Assembly (NCBI GenBank): GCA_905221605.1
Contig: CAJNDS010002535.1
Coordinates: forward strand, 904,001-968,000
DNA: 64,000 nucleotides
Source of the DNA: Symbiodinium natans
Taxonomy: Eukaryota > Sar > Dinophyceae > Suessiales > Symbiodiniaceae
Direction: 5' to 3'
Shown here: one piece after another, positions 20,175-30,269 of the stretch
Layout of the letters: every line of letters begins with the position of its first letter
Numbering within the stretch: position 1 is the first letter of the stretch
Made by a program: the position numbers and the translations under genes
The notes under the pieces: generated by a model
Databases searched by the model: none
What the model was told of the DNA's origin: nothing
The model's input: the letters and a program-made list of their open reading frames with translations, nothing else

Positions 20175-21016
20175 CCATAGTGGCCGTCAGCGCTGGGGCG
20201 AGGCTCCTCTGGGGCCGGGGCGGACTGGACGGTCCCGCCTCCTGAAGGCCTGGCGGAACTGCTAGATCCCGCACCCCCGGGGGCATCCTGACCATCGTCA
20301 GACACCTCTTCCCCGTCGGCGCCTTCCCCGGCCGCCCGACTCTCTCCCTCTCGGCGCAGTGTTTTGAGGGATTCCTCACGCTTGGTGATCTTTTCTAGCT
20401 TCACCATCGCGGTTCCCGCCACCTCCAGTATCTTCGACTGGAGCTTCTGCGCTCTCAGAAGAGCTTCGGACCGCGCGAGGTCCTCCTTCGCGCTGCTGAC
20501 CACCGTTTGGCCAAGCTCGAGGAACCCTTCCTCTGTGCTCTCGGCCTGGGCCCCATCAGCGGGCTCCTCGTCCTCCTTCACCTTGACCGCGGCTGGAGGC
20601 GCCCGCGTGTCGGGAAGATCCGAGCTGGAACTATCTTCCTCGACACCTTCAGCTTCTTGGGCTGCCTCTTCCTCGAGCGAGTCTTCGGCCTCGAGGACAT
20701 TGGGGCCAGGGACGTTGCGCCTAGGGTACACCTTGGGCTTCGCTGGAACGATCGAAGTCTTAGGAGCCCCTGAGGGACGCCCTTTGGCCTTAGGCGCGGC
20801 CTTAGGAGGTGTAACAGGTTGGGCGGCCCCCGCGGCCATGACACGGCCCGCAGGGGCCAGCACAACCGTCGAGGAGCTCGCCGCGCCACTGCTGGCCGCA
20901 GCAGCTTGGGACGCTTGGACCGTACCCAGCCTCGGCCCTCGCCCCAACGGCGGGTGGGGGCCCGCACTGGTGTCGCCTAAACTCCTTAGGTCGACATGCT
21001 GGATCAACCGATCCAC
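20078..21016 (-). CDS. Low-complexity accessory ORF with a coiled coil
   Basis: About 312 codons starting 14 bases after the KptA ORF stop. The sequence is rich in Ala, Pro, Ser and Glu. It holds a likely coiled coil, ARSEALLRAQKLQSKILEVA followed by KLEKITKREESLKTL. No enzyme motif is present. It probably continues into the Cys-cluster ORF after a frameshift near 20.1-20.17 kb. It could be the C-terminal tail of the pol polyprotein and not an independent gene. Confidence 0.45.
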   Translation of the reverse strand: MDRLIQHVDLRSLGDTSAGPHPPLGRGPRLGTVQASQAAAASSGAASSSTVVLAPAGRVMAAGAAQPVTPPKAAPKAKGRPSGAPKTSIVPAKPKVYPRRNVPGPNVLEAEDSLEEEAAQEAEGVEEDSSSSDLPDTRAPPAAVKVKEDEEPADGAQAESTEEGFLELGQTVVSSAKEDLARSEALLRAQKLQSKILEVAGTAMVKLEKITKREESLKTLRREGESRAAGEGADGEEVSDDGQDAPGGAGSSSSARPSGGGTVQSAPAPEEPRPSADGHYGCSAPGCGLAFGRWCSTTCIRRPAMAPLFRPT

Positions 21017-21030
21017 TTCTAACTCAGCAA

Positions 21031-21636
21031 TTAAGACTGAGTAAACAGGCGAGCCTTTGGGGAGTGCCCAGATGCGGGAGATGCGGTGGCTCTAATCTGG
21101 CCAGTGAGAGCCACCCCATCCGCTCCCGAATAGATAGGCACTCCGGCGTCCCGCAGGACCGCCAACCGGACTTCGACTATGCAAGTCGATCCGCGGCGGA
21201 ACCCGCGTCTCCCGTCCTCCCACTGCGTGGGGCAGTGGCCTAGGACGTAGTGCACCCCGAGGCGGCCTCCCGGCCCGCCGCCGGGGATCAAGCCATTCTG
21301 AATCAGGCTTGGCACGACATGCAGGTCCGTGCCGTGCCACATGGCCGGGCCATACCGATCTATAAGATCGTTGATGGCGGTCTCACTTAGACCCTCCATC
21401 ATGAACCCCATAGGATGGCCGCAATCGGCCGAGTGGCCTTGAAAGGCACGCAGGAAGCCAGCGTGCGAGGTATCCAACCTCGGCTTCCGCTGGTTGGCGT
21501 CGTGCGCGACCGCCTGGTTGTACTGGTTGATGGTGATGCCGAGTTGCTCGATCAACTCATCAACCGGGTAGAGGCCGCCCGGAGCGAACCGGCCTCTGCA
21601 ACCAGCTTCGCCGTGCCGCAATGCATCGGACTAGCC
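21031..21636 (-). CDS. KptA/Tpt1-like RNA 2'-phosphotransferase domain at the end of pol
   Basis: Motifs occur in family order: ALRHGEAG (the LRH Arg-His), GGLYPVDELIEQL, the RKPRL and RAFQGHS positions, MWHGTDLHVVPSLIQNGLIP (HGT and GL), RLGVHYVLG, RRGSTCIVEV, and YSGADGVALTG. KptA/Tpt1 removes a 2'-phosphate from RNA using NAD+, the last step of fungal and plant tRNA splicing. The Arg-His of LRH, the HGT and the RRG arginines are all visible, so activity is plausible. The polyprotein reaches VQRRLVR in one frame and the domain starts in another after a stop near 21633, so a single frameshift separates them. The C-terminus ends soon after the domain. Confidence 0.75.
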
Positions 21637-24600
21637 TGCGCTGCACGTCGTCGATCGTGGGCGGGCCCCTTCGGCCCTTAGGGCCTGGGCTCTTGCTCTT
21701 GCCCCTGCCCTTCGACCCTCCTCCACCCATCGCGGCACTGAGGCCCGCGGCTTTGCTGGACCTCCGATGGGCGAGGAAAACCTGACGCGCCCTTGAGCGG
21801 CCAGGACACGGCCCGCTGCAAGGGGCCGGTGTGCAGTAGTGGTAGGCAGCCGCTCCCGCGCGGCCAGGGCACGGCCCGCAGCGGGGCCTTGTGGTTGACC
21901 ACGAAGGTCCGGGCGACCGATCGGTCGCTCCCGCGCGGTCTGGTCGCGACCCGCAGCGGGGCGCAGTGCACAGGCACGAACGCGGGGAGGGACTACCTAC
22001 CCTAGGTTCTACAACACACTTGAACCGCTGCGGCGGGGGTTTGGGGAGTTTCCTTAAGGTCTGGGCTTTAAGGCTTCTAAGGCTTCTGCTTCGACCTTGG
22101 ACCGAACCTCTAGGCCTGCTTGCAAAACACTGGCTGCGAGACAGACGAACGAAGCTGCACGCGACGAACGACGAAAAATCCTTCTGCCCGCAGACCGGCG
22201 ACCTGGGAAACGGCCCGCCCCAAAAACACCCGCCCTGAACACAGAAACACCCGAACAGCCCCAACATCCTGAGCATCAGAACGCGCGTGGGGTGATTCTG
22301 GTCTGAGCGCGCCGCGTCATGGTTCGCGCGCTTGGTGTTGTGCGCACCGCGAACGCCTAAGGCTTCAAGAGCAGACGACGCGCTCTGCGGAGCCGCGACT
22401 GCCCCTTTGGCGCACGCTTCGCGCACCGCCCCCTCGGCTTGGGCATCAGTGAAAAACTGCCCATCAATGACCCTACCCGTCCTAACCGTAAGATCATCCA
22501 CGTAGGCTATCCACTCCTTAGTATACTTAAGGCGCCTACCTCTGCCGGGGGCATAGGCCCTATCAACCACAAAGTTAAAATCATCTGGGCCGTTAATCGG
22601 GCCAAAAGTGAGGCCGACAGGGAGATATTTCCCTGATCTTGCCACAATGGCCAACACCTCGCGAGCACGCTTGGTGTTCCTAATCTGATTAAACCCACTA
22701 ACCGCATCCACGAAGGTATACCAAACCGAACCCACTGCGGCGGCGAGCACATCGCTACCCCGCCGACAATAGTACGTGGAGCGCTTAATTCGGGCATTCA
22801 CACGGCGGTAGTCAACCACCAAGCGCCGTTTCCTATGCCGCTTGTAGCTGGGCATTTCCTTGGTCGGAAACGGCGCAGATCCCCAAGCCGAGCTGCCGCG
22901 GATCAACTGACCCCGCTTGCATTCTTCCTCAAGCTTGTCGTCGACCCACTGCGCGGACTCGCCCCTCAGACTGTGAGGCTGGGACGAGACCGGCGGCCCG
23001 GTGGGGATGCAGTCATGGGCGAACTTCCTGACCGTGGTCCTGGTGGTGTCCTCCACCCAGAACCCAGCGGCCTTTCGCCGTATGACCTCCCTGACGGCTG
23101 CGATGTCAGCATCGGTCAGCCCTGGTCTGGTTGGTCCAGGCTCGATCTTCAAACCCGACCATACGAGGTCTCTATAGGCCTCGGTGCGCCTAGGATCCTC
23201 CGCGACCTTCTCGCCCGCAAGAGCATAGACCTCAAGGTCAGCCCGGACGGAATCCCAGTCCTTGGCGTCCGCCTTGGTTCGCCAAAACGCTTCCTTCTCA
23301 GCGGCATACTTATCCACCTCCTTATCCAGCTCCGCACGCTCTGCTGGCGTGAGGTCCTCGCCCGAGCGCACGTCCGGGAGGGGAACGACTGGAGAGGGCT
23401 GTGGCGCAGCCGCGGCGCCATCAGCACCCGCAGTGGCTGGAAAGCTTTCAACTGCAGCGGTGCACAGCTCTTCTGCGCCCCTCAGACCAAGGTCCTGGAG
23501 CGATGCGCAGAAAGCCGCCCCTATGAGGTTGTAGTCGGCTTGCGCGCGCTCAACGTGCTTGTGCCGCACTGCGCCTAACGCATCCGGCCTACTACACCTC
23601 AAACCTACCGATTCTAAGCTGAAATCGGCGAGCCACAGGGCCCCGCTCTCAACGAGGTTGCCGCGGCCACTGGCCCGCGCGAACTGGCATATGTCAGCCC
23701 GCACGAAGGCCCAAGGCCAGCGTGGCTCTGCGAGCGTCCCAAACAAGGCGCCCCACTCCTCTAGCCGCCAGGGTTCCCACTCGCCTTTTTGTGCCTGCAA
23801 ATGCAGCGCGACGTGGGCGCCCGCGCGCGTGCGTTCTTGCGCACACCGGACGACTAGCTGGAGGAAAGCCCGGGGCACATTCTTGCCCTCAAGCCCAATC
23901 ACGAGCACCTTCGGCTCTGTGCGCAAAACAGCGCCGCTAATGGCCTCTAAGTGCTCTTCTGCGGCCAGGTTCCAGGTGATCCCGTAGGCCTGCTTGCCTT
24001 GCACAAATGCGGGAACAACCTTGTACCCGTGCCTCCTAGCCGCGTCGGAGACGACCGCGTCACCCCAAGCAACCTCTAAGACATCGGCAACCCCTCCGAG
24101 GAAATACTGCCGGAACCAACTCTCGACAGCACCCGACTCTGGGGAAGCCCTAGGCTGCGACACGCGGGGTTCCGCGACCAAGAGGTCCGCGAGGGCCTCT
24201 CGGATCGAGAGCACACCCGTGCTGGTGCGAGACGCTCTCTCGAGCGTCCTGTCCTGCAACGAGTACGCTCCCTTGTCCAACTTTCTGGCCGAGGCTGCAG
24301 CAAGCACGCCGTCGCGGTTCAGGTCGATCTTGGAAATGATCTCTCTGACGGAAACCGCTTCGTGGGCCGGACGAGTCCCCTCTGAAAGCGTGAGCGCACC
24401 GTCCTCGGCGATGTATGCAAGCCGCCATTTGACGCGAACCCCGCTGGCGTCGGGGAGATAGCGGTGCACGCCGACCTGCGCACGGGCAGCATCTACCTGC
24501 GTGACCCGTCCTGACCTGCACACCTTAGGGCCTCCACCTCGATAGGCAATGCGGTCGCCAAGGCGGAGGACGAAGTCCCTCCCGCGCCTGGTCAGCGTGA

Positions 24601-27600
24601 ACTCCACTTGCTTGGCGTCGCCTTGAACCTGTTGCCCTAAGCTGGGGCGAGACGAGCCGTCCCCGCCGGTTCCATCGTCCTCAAAGACGACCGGCTCGCG
24701 GGATTCCGCGCCATCTGCATCCGCAGGAACAAGAATGCAGTCTTCTGCGTGCGCCTCCATCGGGCCGCGCCGGGCGGAAGAAGTACCCCCCGACTCCATC
24801 GACACGGGCTCCAAGGTGAGCCTGTGGCCCTTGACTTCCAACACGCGCCAGGGGCCGGTCAGACCCGGTTTCCAAGGCACACGCCCCGCCCCCTCTGAAC
24901 GGGCCCTCGGAGCGTTCCAGACCACTCGGTCGCCTGGCTTAAGGTCCACAGTGCGCCTATGGCGATTTGCAAGTTTCGCCCGCGCTTCTGAAGACCGCGT
25001 CCAGTGCTCTCGGACCGCAGCAGCTAGTTCCGAGAACTGCTTAAACTGGCTCCGAGCCCAATCAGAGATGGGTTCAAACTGCAAGGCGTCTCGCAGGACG
25101 TCCTTTTCAAGTGGTAGAGCGAGCGACCAGCTCCGCTCTAGGTCCCTCGGGGTATACCCGTGGGGTCCCGGAGTGTTATCTATGACGTACTCCGCCACCA
25201 CGAGCCAATCCGACCAAGCTTCGGAAAGGGAGGCGCCGACTTGCCTGACGACCGCCCCCAGCACCTTTTGAACTTCTTGGTGGACTCGCTCGTTTGCGCC
25301 CAACTCACAAGGCCTCAAGGGCGCGCTGAACCGCCACTCGGTCCCAAGCATAGCGCTGAGTTCTGCCATGAGCGCATTCTTGAACTCTGGCCCTCTATCC
25401 GACCTGATGAGGCTCGGGATCGTCCTGCTGCGAAGCACACAGCGCACGAACGCCCTCCTGACTTCAGCATGAGTCAGAGACCTCATCGGCTCGAGGAGGA
25501 CAGCATGACTGAGGCAATCGAAGTACGTAAGCGAGTACCTATGCCCTTCCCTGTCCTCTCGGTTTGGACCTTCACAGTCCACGCTGACTTCCTGCCAGCA
25601 TGTCTCGGCGCCACATTTGACCGCACGAGCCTCGACCTTCGTCGGTCGAGAGCGGCCCTTAATGCAAGCGAGACATTTGGCGACCCAGGTCCGCACATCT
25701 TTCTCTAAGTCGGGCCACCAGACTGCCCTCTCTAGCAGCTTGATGGTAACCTCAGCGGACCTATGGGCCCCAAGGACTCCGCAGTGGACTGAATTGTAGC
25801 AAGCGCGGCGCCAGGTCACTCCATTCGCGCCCGCAGCCCCGTTGGGAACCACTGGGACAACGACGGTTTGACCCGTCCTGAGGGTCACCTCGCGCTCAAG
25901 CAACCCGTCTCCGGATATCACCATCGGCGGCTCCGGCTTGCGAATCGAGCCCGCCAATGAGGGATCGCGCCGCTGACCCTCGTACCACGCCGTACGAAGG
26001 TATCCCGTGACTCGGAACTCCGAAATGTTCGCCGCGTCCCTTGCCTCGACCGCAAGCTGCTCACGACGATTTTCGTCCTCCTCCGCGATCAGGCTCAAAG
26101 ACGGAACACCGCCCTTAAACTCGACCTTGACCTTGGTTGAGGAATGGTCCCAAATGCACAGGATGGGGCTATGGCTGACGAGCTCTAGAACCACTGCAGG
26201 GCCCTTGTGCTCCTCACCCAAAAACGCCAAAACTCTACCCTTCAGCTTGCACTCATTGGCATTCTTTCCGCGACTGATAGCGCCCGCGGTCCAATGCCCT
26301 TCTACGCCCTCGTTGGACGAAGAGAATTGAGCAAGGACCCTTGACGCCTGCCGGGTAGAACTGCGGGGATCCGAAGCTTCTCCGGTTGCCCGCCAGCCAA
26401 TGACCTGAGTAACCCTACCCACAAGGGCTATCAGCTTGCTGAAGGAGGGGTCTAAGGCAACCTCTTTGCCCTTAGACCTCCAGAGCACTTCACACTGCTC
26501 ATTCACGACATGTCTGTGGCCGTGCCAGTTCACTACTGACGACCAATGCACGACGATGTCGCCTTGAACCACATTCAAGGGCGAGCAGTTGTGCCCCGCC
26601 ACCACAGCACCATCTTCTCTAACCACCCATGTGGTCCAGCAAGGCTTCACATCGCCCCACTTGGACAGATCCTTGTGCTGGGAGCCGAGGCTGAGCTTCA
26701 TGGAATGGCTCTTCTTCCATATCTTCCCACTCAGCATGCCATATGCTGTGGGAACTGGAGCATCTTTGGGCGTAGTCCGGAACCCTACCGCCCATTGCTG
26801 GATGGTTGAGGACCTAACCCTAACTAAACCTCCTGTCCTATCCAAAGTTGCAAGGACGGAGTTGACCTCTAGGCCCACCTCATGTGCCTCAAGGTCGCCC
26901 TCAAGCGGAGGTTCGGGCTCCTCCCGCTCGGCTATCTCTACCGAGGTATCGACTGCCTCTTTCTCGACGCAGGCGGGGCAGCGAGAAAACAGGTAGGTCC
27001 GCTTGCCGCAGATACACAGACCCTCATGGTCCCAGAGGGGTCGTGACGGTTCGTCCAGCATCCCTCTAATGCTGGCATCATCGATGGAACGAACCGCGTC
27101 CAACCTCAAGGACCGCAGAACTTCCGCCCCCAATGCCTGCTTCCCTACGATCCCAAAACCTCGCAGGGGAGGCTCCGGAAAATCCTTCTTGAGTTCCGGA
27201 CAAGCCTCGGCCACTTCCAAGTGGCCTTGCTGCGTGCGCCAAAGGCGTGGCCGCACCGCCCAGATAGCCTTGATGCCTGCCCAAGCCTCTCCTACAGCCC
27301 TGGCTTCCTTGCGCTGCAGGTTCCTTGCTTGGAGCGTGAGCTCAACAACCAAAGGCCACCTAAGGACGGCTGTGACAAGCCCGCCTTGCCCTAGTCCTAC
27401 GAGGAACTGCGGACGAAACCCCGAAGCTTCCCTAAGAACCTTGGCACACGAAGTAAGCAAGTCGACCCTGATCCGCTTGATCTTCTTGGTCCCTGCGAGC
27501 CTGCCGGCCCCGCAATCAAAATGCGAGGCAAGCCCGTCGGTATCCTCAAACGGACCCCAACAACCCCTGACAGCCACAGAAACTCCAGGGAGGCTCGCTT

Positions 27601-30259
27601 GAAAAACGCGCCTGATCTCAGTCAGCTCTGCGTCCTGCTCTTTCCAACGCGCGTAGTCAAAGACAACCATGACGCGCACCGGAAGGGCTGCGACGACGCA
27701 CATCGGCACAGCCGCGGCCTGGACACGGCCCGCAGGCTCTGGGACGGCGTCGTTGCCGACCGCCCAGGGCACTGGTCCGTCACCCTCAGTACCCTCTCCG
27801 AGGTACTGGTCCAGGTCGAAACCTCGGAGTTGGCCCGAAAGGCCCTCGAGATCTTTCGTCCTCGCCGCAAGGAGCGCATCCCGATCCTTGGGATTGCGGC
27901 TAAAACTGTCACCCAGCGTCGCTGAGCGACCGCTAAGGCTCCTTATTTCGGACCCATCCATAAGGATTTCCGCAACCCACCGGACGAGTTTCGGATCCAT
28001 TCCGATGTCCGACGTTTGCGCTCGGGTAAGGTTGGCATGATCTGTCCAACACAGAGTCCGAATAGAGCCAAACATGCGGCGTGTCGCCCGCTTTACCTCG
28101 AGCTGGGCAAACGCCTCCTGTATCAAGGGCGGCCAGTTCTGCTGCGCGGGGGTCAAGCTCTTCGAGTGCGTCATAAGCACTTTGAGCTGGCTCAAGTCAC
28201 GCGTCATCTGCACGACGCTGCCCCCTACCGCGATGCCCGACGCATCCGCGATCTGCTCAAGGGGACACGACCCATCCGCAGCAGAGGCCTCATCGAAGGT
28301 AGCCAAATTGATGCGGTTTTGCATCATGCGCTTAATCGCTTTAAAGGCTTTGCAACCCTCGGTGGCGGCTGAGCCCAGCCCGCCTTCAGGAAAGACGGCG
28401 CCTGGCTTCTGCCACTGCCCTAAAATCTTGGCTGCGTGCCCATACTCAACAGGCAGGTAGCCGCGCAACCAGTTTGCGCAACCCAAAAATTGCTGAATGT
28501 GAAGCTTCTCCCAGAGCGGGGGAAAGTCAATCACCGCCTGACAACGCTCTTCGTCAGGCGAACTCCCGTCCCGCCCAATGTTGTGTCCCAGGAGCTTGCC
28601 TTTGGAGACACAAACTTCGGCCTTGCTGATTCCAAAGGAGAACCCAAACAAGATTGACTTGTCTAGGAAACCCTCTAAGGAAACGAGGTGGTCGAGGAGG
28701 TGCGGGCACGCCTTAGGGTGCCGGGCGCGCATATCTGCCGCGAGCTTCTCATAATAGTAGTCCGTTGGAGGCTCTTCGATCATCTTGTCGATATCCCAGC
28801 TCTCCACGATATGATAGCTCGGGCAGCGCGCCGTGTCGACCGCGTCTGCTGGGCGCACAGCGTCACTTGCGCCTCTTCCAGCCGTGGCCGATCCCTCACG
28901 CCAGCCAGCCCAGCGTGGCCCCTTGCGCGTCCTAAAGACCGCGAGGCGTTCGGTGACTGGAACCTCATCGCTGCACGCAACGCTTTCCGCCACACGCAAA
29001 TCCCTCGTGTCCCAAAGACGCCACGCCTCACCTGCGCGCTGAAGCAAGCACGTTTCGTAAGGCGCCTTCTCGACCGCCAGGGTCCCAAGGTCCTTCTGCG
29101 CAGGGCGCCTACCCCACACAGACGCGTAACCACCTGGCGCCTCCCACCAGCTGTCGACGCTTGGAAGGTGGTCCAAGCAAGTAAGCACTCCAGGCTCCTC
29201 AACAGGGCGCCCAACCGGGCCGCTCCCGCCCCACACCGAAGCGAGAACAGTCACCGCAGCAAGGACCGATAGCACACCGATCCTGGCGCCGGTACGCAGC
29301 CGCCCAAAGGACCGCGCACACGAGGAACAACCTTGGAAGCTTCTTGCCGCGGCCCTGGACGCGGACCCGCAAGCAAAGCACGGGTCATGGTCAACCGAAG
29401 CAACGGCGACCCCACATGCCTGCGGAGACGGCTCCGACTCGAACACCGTCTCAATCACGCCACAACCACAAGCCGCAGTGCTAACGAGGCCGGAACGCAC
29501 TTCCGCAACAACCTCGCCCGGCTGGAGAGAGTGATCACACTCTTGGGCTGCAAGCAAAACAAACCCTTTACCCTCTCCTGTGGGCCAGAGACCTGGCACA
29601 GCCTCGACCCCACACTCAACCGGAAGCACAACTTCGGACAGGGATCCCTCTGCGGAGACTCCTGCCTCCCGCACGACTGGCACCAGCACCCCATCACCTG
29701 GCGAGAGCTCGAGCGGCTCTTCCCCGTCATAGCGGAGAAGCTCACGACTTCCGCCCCCAGGCTCGGTGCATGACGCGTCGTCCAGGCTTGACAACCGCGC
29801 TTCAAAGGCATAGGCCCTGTCCTTCCGAGTCCTGCTGTGATCCTCACATCTGGGCATCCTGATTCCCAGCGTGTCGAGGACGTGAAAGTCGGGACCCGGC
29901 CTGAATCCCAGGCCCATCCTTCCGGCGCAGTCCAGCGCTCTGCCGCCGAGGATAAGTCCGTGCCAATCGGACGTCCCCCTGGCTGCGATTTTGCATCGCA
30001 CGAAAATTTCGGTGTTGGGGCGACAGTCGTCCGCCGTCCTGCCTTCCAGCAGCGTGACGCGCAAGACTGCTGCCCCCTTCAGAGGAACGGGGGCTCCCGA
30101 AGCAATTCCATGCACGTATTCGGGGTGGACCCACTTTTCGAGTCTCACGACCGGGAAGCCGGGATCCTCAGTGCCGATCCCCAGCTCTGCAGCCCGGTTC
30201 ATCATGCCCACCACGAGTTCCTCGGTCACGTGGTTTGCGCCGGCGCATCCGTCGAGCAT
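21560..30259 (-). CDS. Pol polyprotein: protease, RT thumb-RNase H, integrase, MTase-like, then RT palm
   Basis: About 2,900 codons without a stop; the frame opens upstream of the first ATG, near 30386. Order: retropepsin-like domain (VECMLDGCAGANHVTEEL, GLILGGRALD; DGCAG replaces the usual DTG); a hydrophobic segment GVLSVLAAVTVLASVWGG (residues about 327-345); RT thumb/connection (KLLGHNIG, FLGCANWLRGYLP) with RNase H (ATFDEAS, WTDHANL, SFSRNP) at about 28700-27880; a CxC...CxxC patch near 27000; integrase with HHCC (CLACIKG) and DDE positions (SVDCEG, RSDRGPEF, ANERVHQ) at about 25800-24900; an SH3-like part (GDRVVWN); an MTase-like domain (about 24130-23560); then RT fingers/palm (RRLVVDYRRVN, FTFVDAVSGF-like block, AYVDDL) at about 23000-22430. 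The palm normally sits before the thumb, so RT is split and permuted. A GPCPGR-rich repeated tail and a Gly/Lys stretch follow. Confidence 0.8.
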   Translation of the reverse strand: MLDGCAGANHVTEELVVGMMNRAAELGIGTEDPGFPVVRLEKWVHPEYVHGIASGAPVPLKGAAVLRVTLLEGRTADDCRPNTEIFVRCKIAARGTSDWHGLILGGRALDCAGRMGLGFRPGPDFHVLDTLGIRMPRCEDHSRTRKDRAYAFEARLSSLDDASCTEPGGGSRELLRYDGEEPLELSPGDGVLVPVVREAGVSAEGSLSEVVLPVECGVEAVPGLWPTGEGKGFVLLAAQECDHSLQPGEVVAEVRSGLVSTAACGCGVIETVFESEPSPQACGVAVASVDHDPCFACGSASRAAARSFQGCSSCARSFGRLRTGARIGVLSVLAAVTVLASVWGGSGPVGRPVEEPGVLTCLDHLPSVDSWWEAPGGYASVWGRRPAQKDLGTLAVEKAPYETCLLQRAGEAWRLWDTRDLRVAESVACSDEVPVTERLAVFRTRKGPRWAGWREGSATAGRGASDAVRPADAVDTARCPSYHIVESWDIDKMIEEPPTDYYYEKLAADMRARHPKACPHLLDHLVSLEGFLDKSILFGFSFGISKAEVCVSKGKLLGHNIGRDGSSPDEERCQAVIDFPPLWEKLHIQQFLGCANWLRGYLPVEYGHAAKILGQWQKPGAVFPEGGLGSAATEGCKAFKAIKRMMQNRINLATFDEASAADGSCPLEQIADASGIAVGGSVVQMTRDLSQLKVLMTHSKSLTPAQQNWPPLIQEAFAQLEVKRATRRMFGSIRTLCWTDHANLTRAQTSDIGMDPKLVRWVAEILMDGSEIRSLSGRSATLGDSFSRNPKDRDALLAARTKDLEGLSGQLRGFDLDQYLGEGTEGDGPVPWAVGNDAVPEPAGRVQAAAVPMCVVAALPVRVMVVFDYARWKEQDAELTEIRRVFQASLPGVSVAVRGCWGPFEDTDGLASHFDCGAGRLAGTKKIKRIRVDLLTSCAKVLREASGFRPQFLVGLGQGGLVTAVLRWPLVVELTLQARNLQRKEARAVGEAWAGIKAIWAVRPRLWRTQQGHLEVAEACPELKKDFPEPPLRGFGIVGKQALGAEVLRSLRLDAVRSIDDASIRGMLDEPSRPLWDHEGLCICGKRTYLFSRCPACVEKEAVDTSVEIAEREEPEPPLEGDLEAHEVGLEVNSVLATLDRTGGLVRVRSSTIQQWAVGFRTTPKDAPVPTAYGMLSGKIWKKSHSMKLSLGSQHKDLSKWGDVKPCWTTWVVREDGAVVAGHNCSPLNVVQGDIVVHWSSVVNWHGHRHVVNEQCEVLWRSKGKEVALDPSFSKLIALVGRVTQVIGWRATGEASDPRSSTRQASRVLAQFSSSNEGVEGHWTAGAISRGKNANECKLKGRVLAFLGEEHKGPAVVLELVSHSPILCIWDHSSTKVKVEFKGGVPSLSLIAEEDENRREQLAVEARDAANISEFRVTGYLRTAWYEGQRRDPSLAGSIRKPEPPMVISGDGLLEREVTLRTGQTVVVPVVPNGAAGANGVTWRRACYNSVHCGVLGAHRSAEVTIKLLERAVWWPDLEKDVRTWVAKCLACIKGRSRPTKVEARAVKCGAETCWQEVSVDCEGPNREDREGHRYSLTYFDCLSHAVLLEPMRSLTHAEVRRAFVRCVLRSRTIPSLIRSDRGPEFKNALMAELSAMLGTEWRFSAPLRPCELGANERVHQEVQKVLGAVVRQVGASLSEAWSDWLVVAEYVIDNTPGPHGYTPRDLERSWSLALPLEKDVLRDALQFEPISDWARSQFKQFSELAAAVREHWTRSSEARAKLANRHRRTVDLKPGDRVVWNAPRARSEGAGRVPWKPGLTGPWRVLEVKGHRLTLEPVSMESGGTSSARRGPMEAHAEDCILVPADADGAESREPVVFEDDGTGGDGSSRPSLGQQVQGDAKQVEFTLTRRGRDFVLRLGDRIAYRGGGPKVCRSGRVTQVDAARAQVGVHRYLPDASGVRVKWRLAYIAEDGALTLSEGTRPAHEAVSVREIISKIDLNRDGVLAAASARKLDKGAYSLQDRTLERASRTSTGVLSIREALADLLVAEPRVSQPRASPESGAVESWFRQYFLGGVADVLEVAWGDAVVSDAARRHGYKVVPAFVQGKQAYGITWNLAAEEHLEAISGAVLRTEPKVLVIGLEGKNVPRAFLQLVVRCAQERTRAGAHVALHLQAQKGEWEPWRLEEWGALFGTLAEPRWPWAFVRADICQFARASGRGNLVESGALWLADFSLESVGLRCSRPDALGAVRHKHVERAQADYNLIGAAFCASLQDLGLRGAEELCTAAVESFPATAGADGAAAAPQPSPVVPLPDVRSGEDLTPAERAELDKEVDKYAAEKEAFWRTKADAKDWDSVRADLEVYALAGEKVAEDPRRTEAYRDLVWSGLKIEPGPTRPGLTDADIAAVREVIRRKAAGFWVEDTTRTTVRKFAHDCIPTGPPVSSQPHSLRGESAQWVDDKLEEECKRGQLIRGSSAWGSAPFPTKEMPSYKRHRKRRLVVDYRRVNARIKRSTYYCRRGSDVLAAAVGSVWYTFVDAVSGFNQIRNTKRAREVLAIVARSGKYLPVGLTFGPINGPDDFNFVVDRAYAPGRGRRLKYTKEWIAYVDDLTVRTGRVIDGQFFTDAQAEGAVREACAKGAVAAPQSASSALEALGVRGAHNTKRANHDAARSDQNHPTRVLMLRMLGLFGCFCVQGGCFWGGPFPRSPVCGQKDFSSFVACSFVRLSRSQCFASRPRGSVQGRSRSLRSLKAQTLRKLPKPPPQRFKCVVEPRVGSPSPRSCLCTAPRCGSRPDRAGATDRSPGPSWSTTRPRCGPCPGRAGAAAYHYCTPAPCSGPCPGRSRARQVFLAHRRSSKAAGLSAAMGGGGSKGRGKSKSPGPKGRRGPPTIDDVQRRLVRCIAARRSWLQRPVRSGRPLPG
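21790..21980. repeat. GC-rich imperfect tandem repeats in the pol tail
   Basis: Units such as gcggccaggacacggcccgc (21797-21816), ggccagggcacggcccgcag (about 21852) and cgcgacccgcagcggggc (about 21945) recur about every 60-80 bases. They encode repeated CGPCPGRAG-like peptides on the minus strand. Confidence 0.65.
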
Positions 30260-30269
30260 GCACTCGACC

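Noticed and set aside
18996-20180. 394-codon plus-strand ORF
   Set aside because: Antisense of the acidic, zinc-ribbon ORF; no domain and its composition mirrors the other strand.
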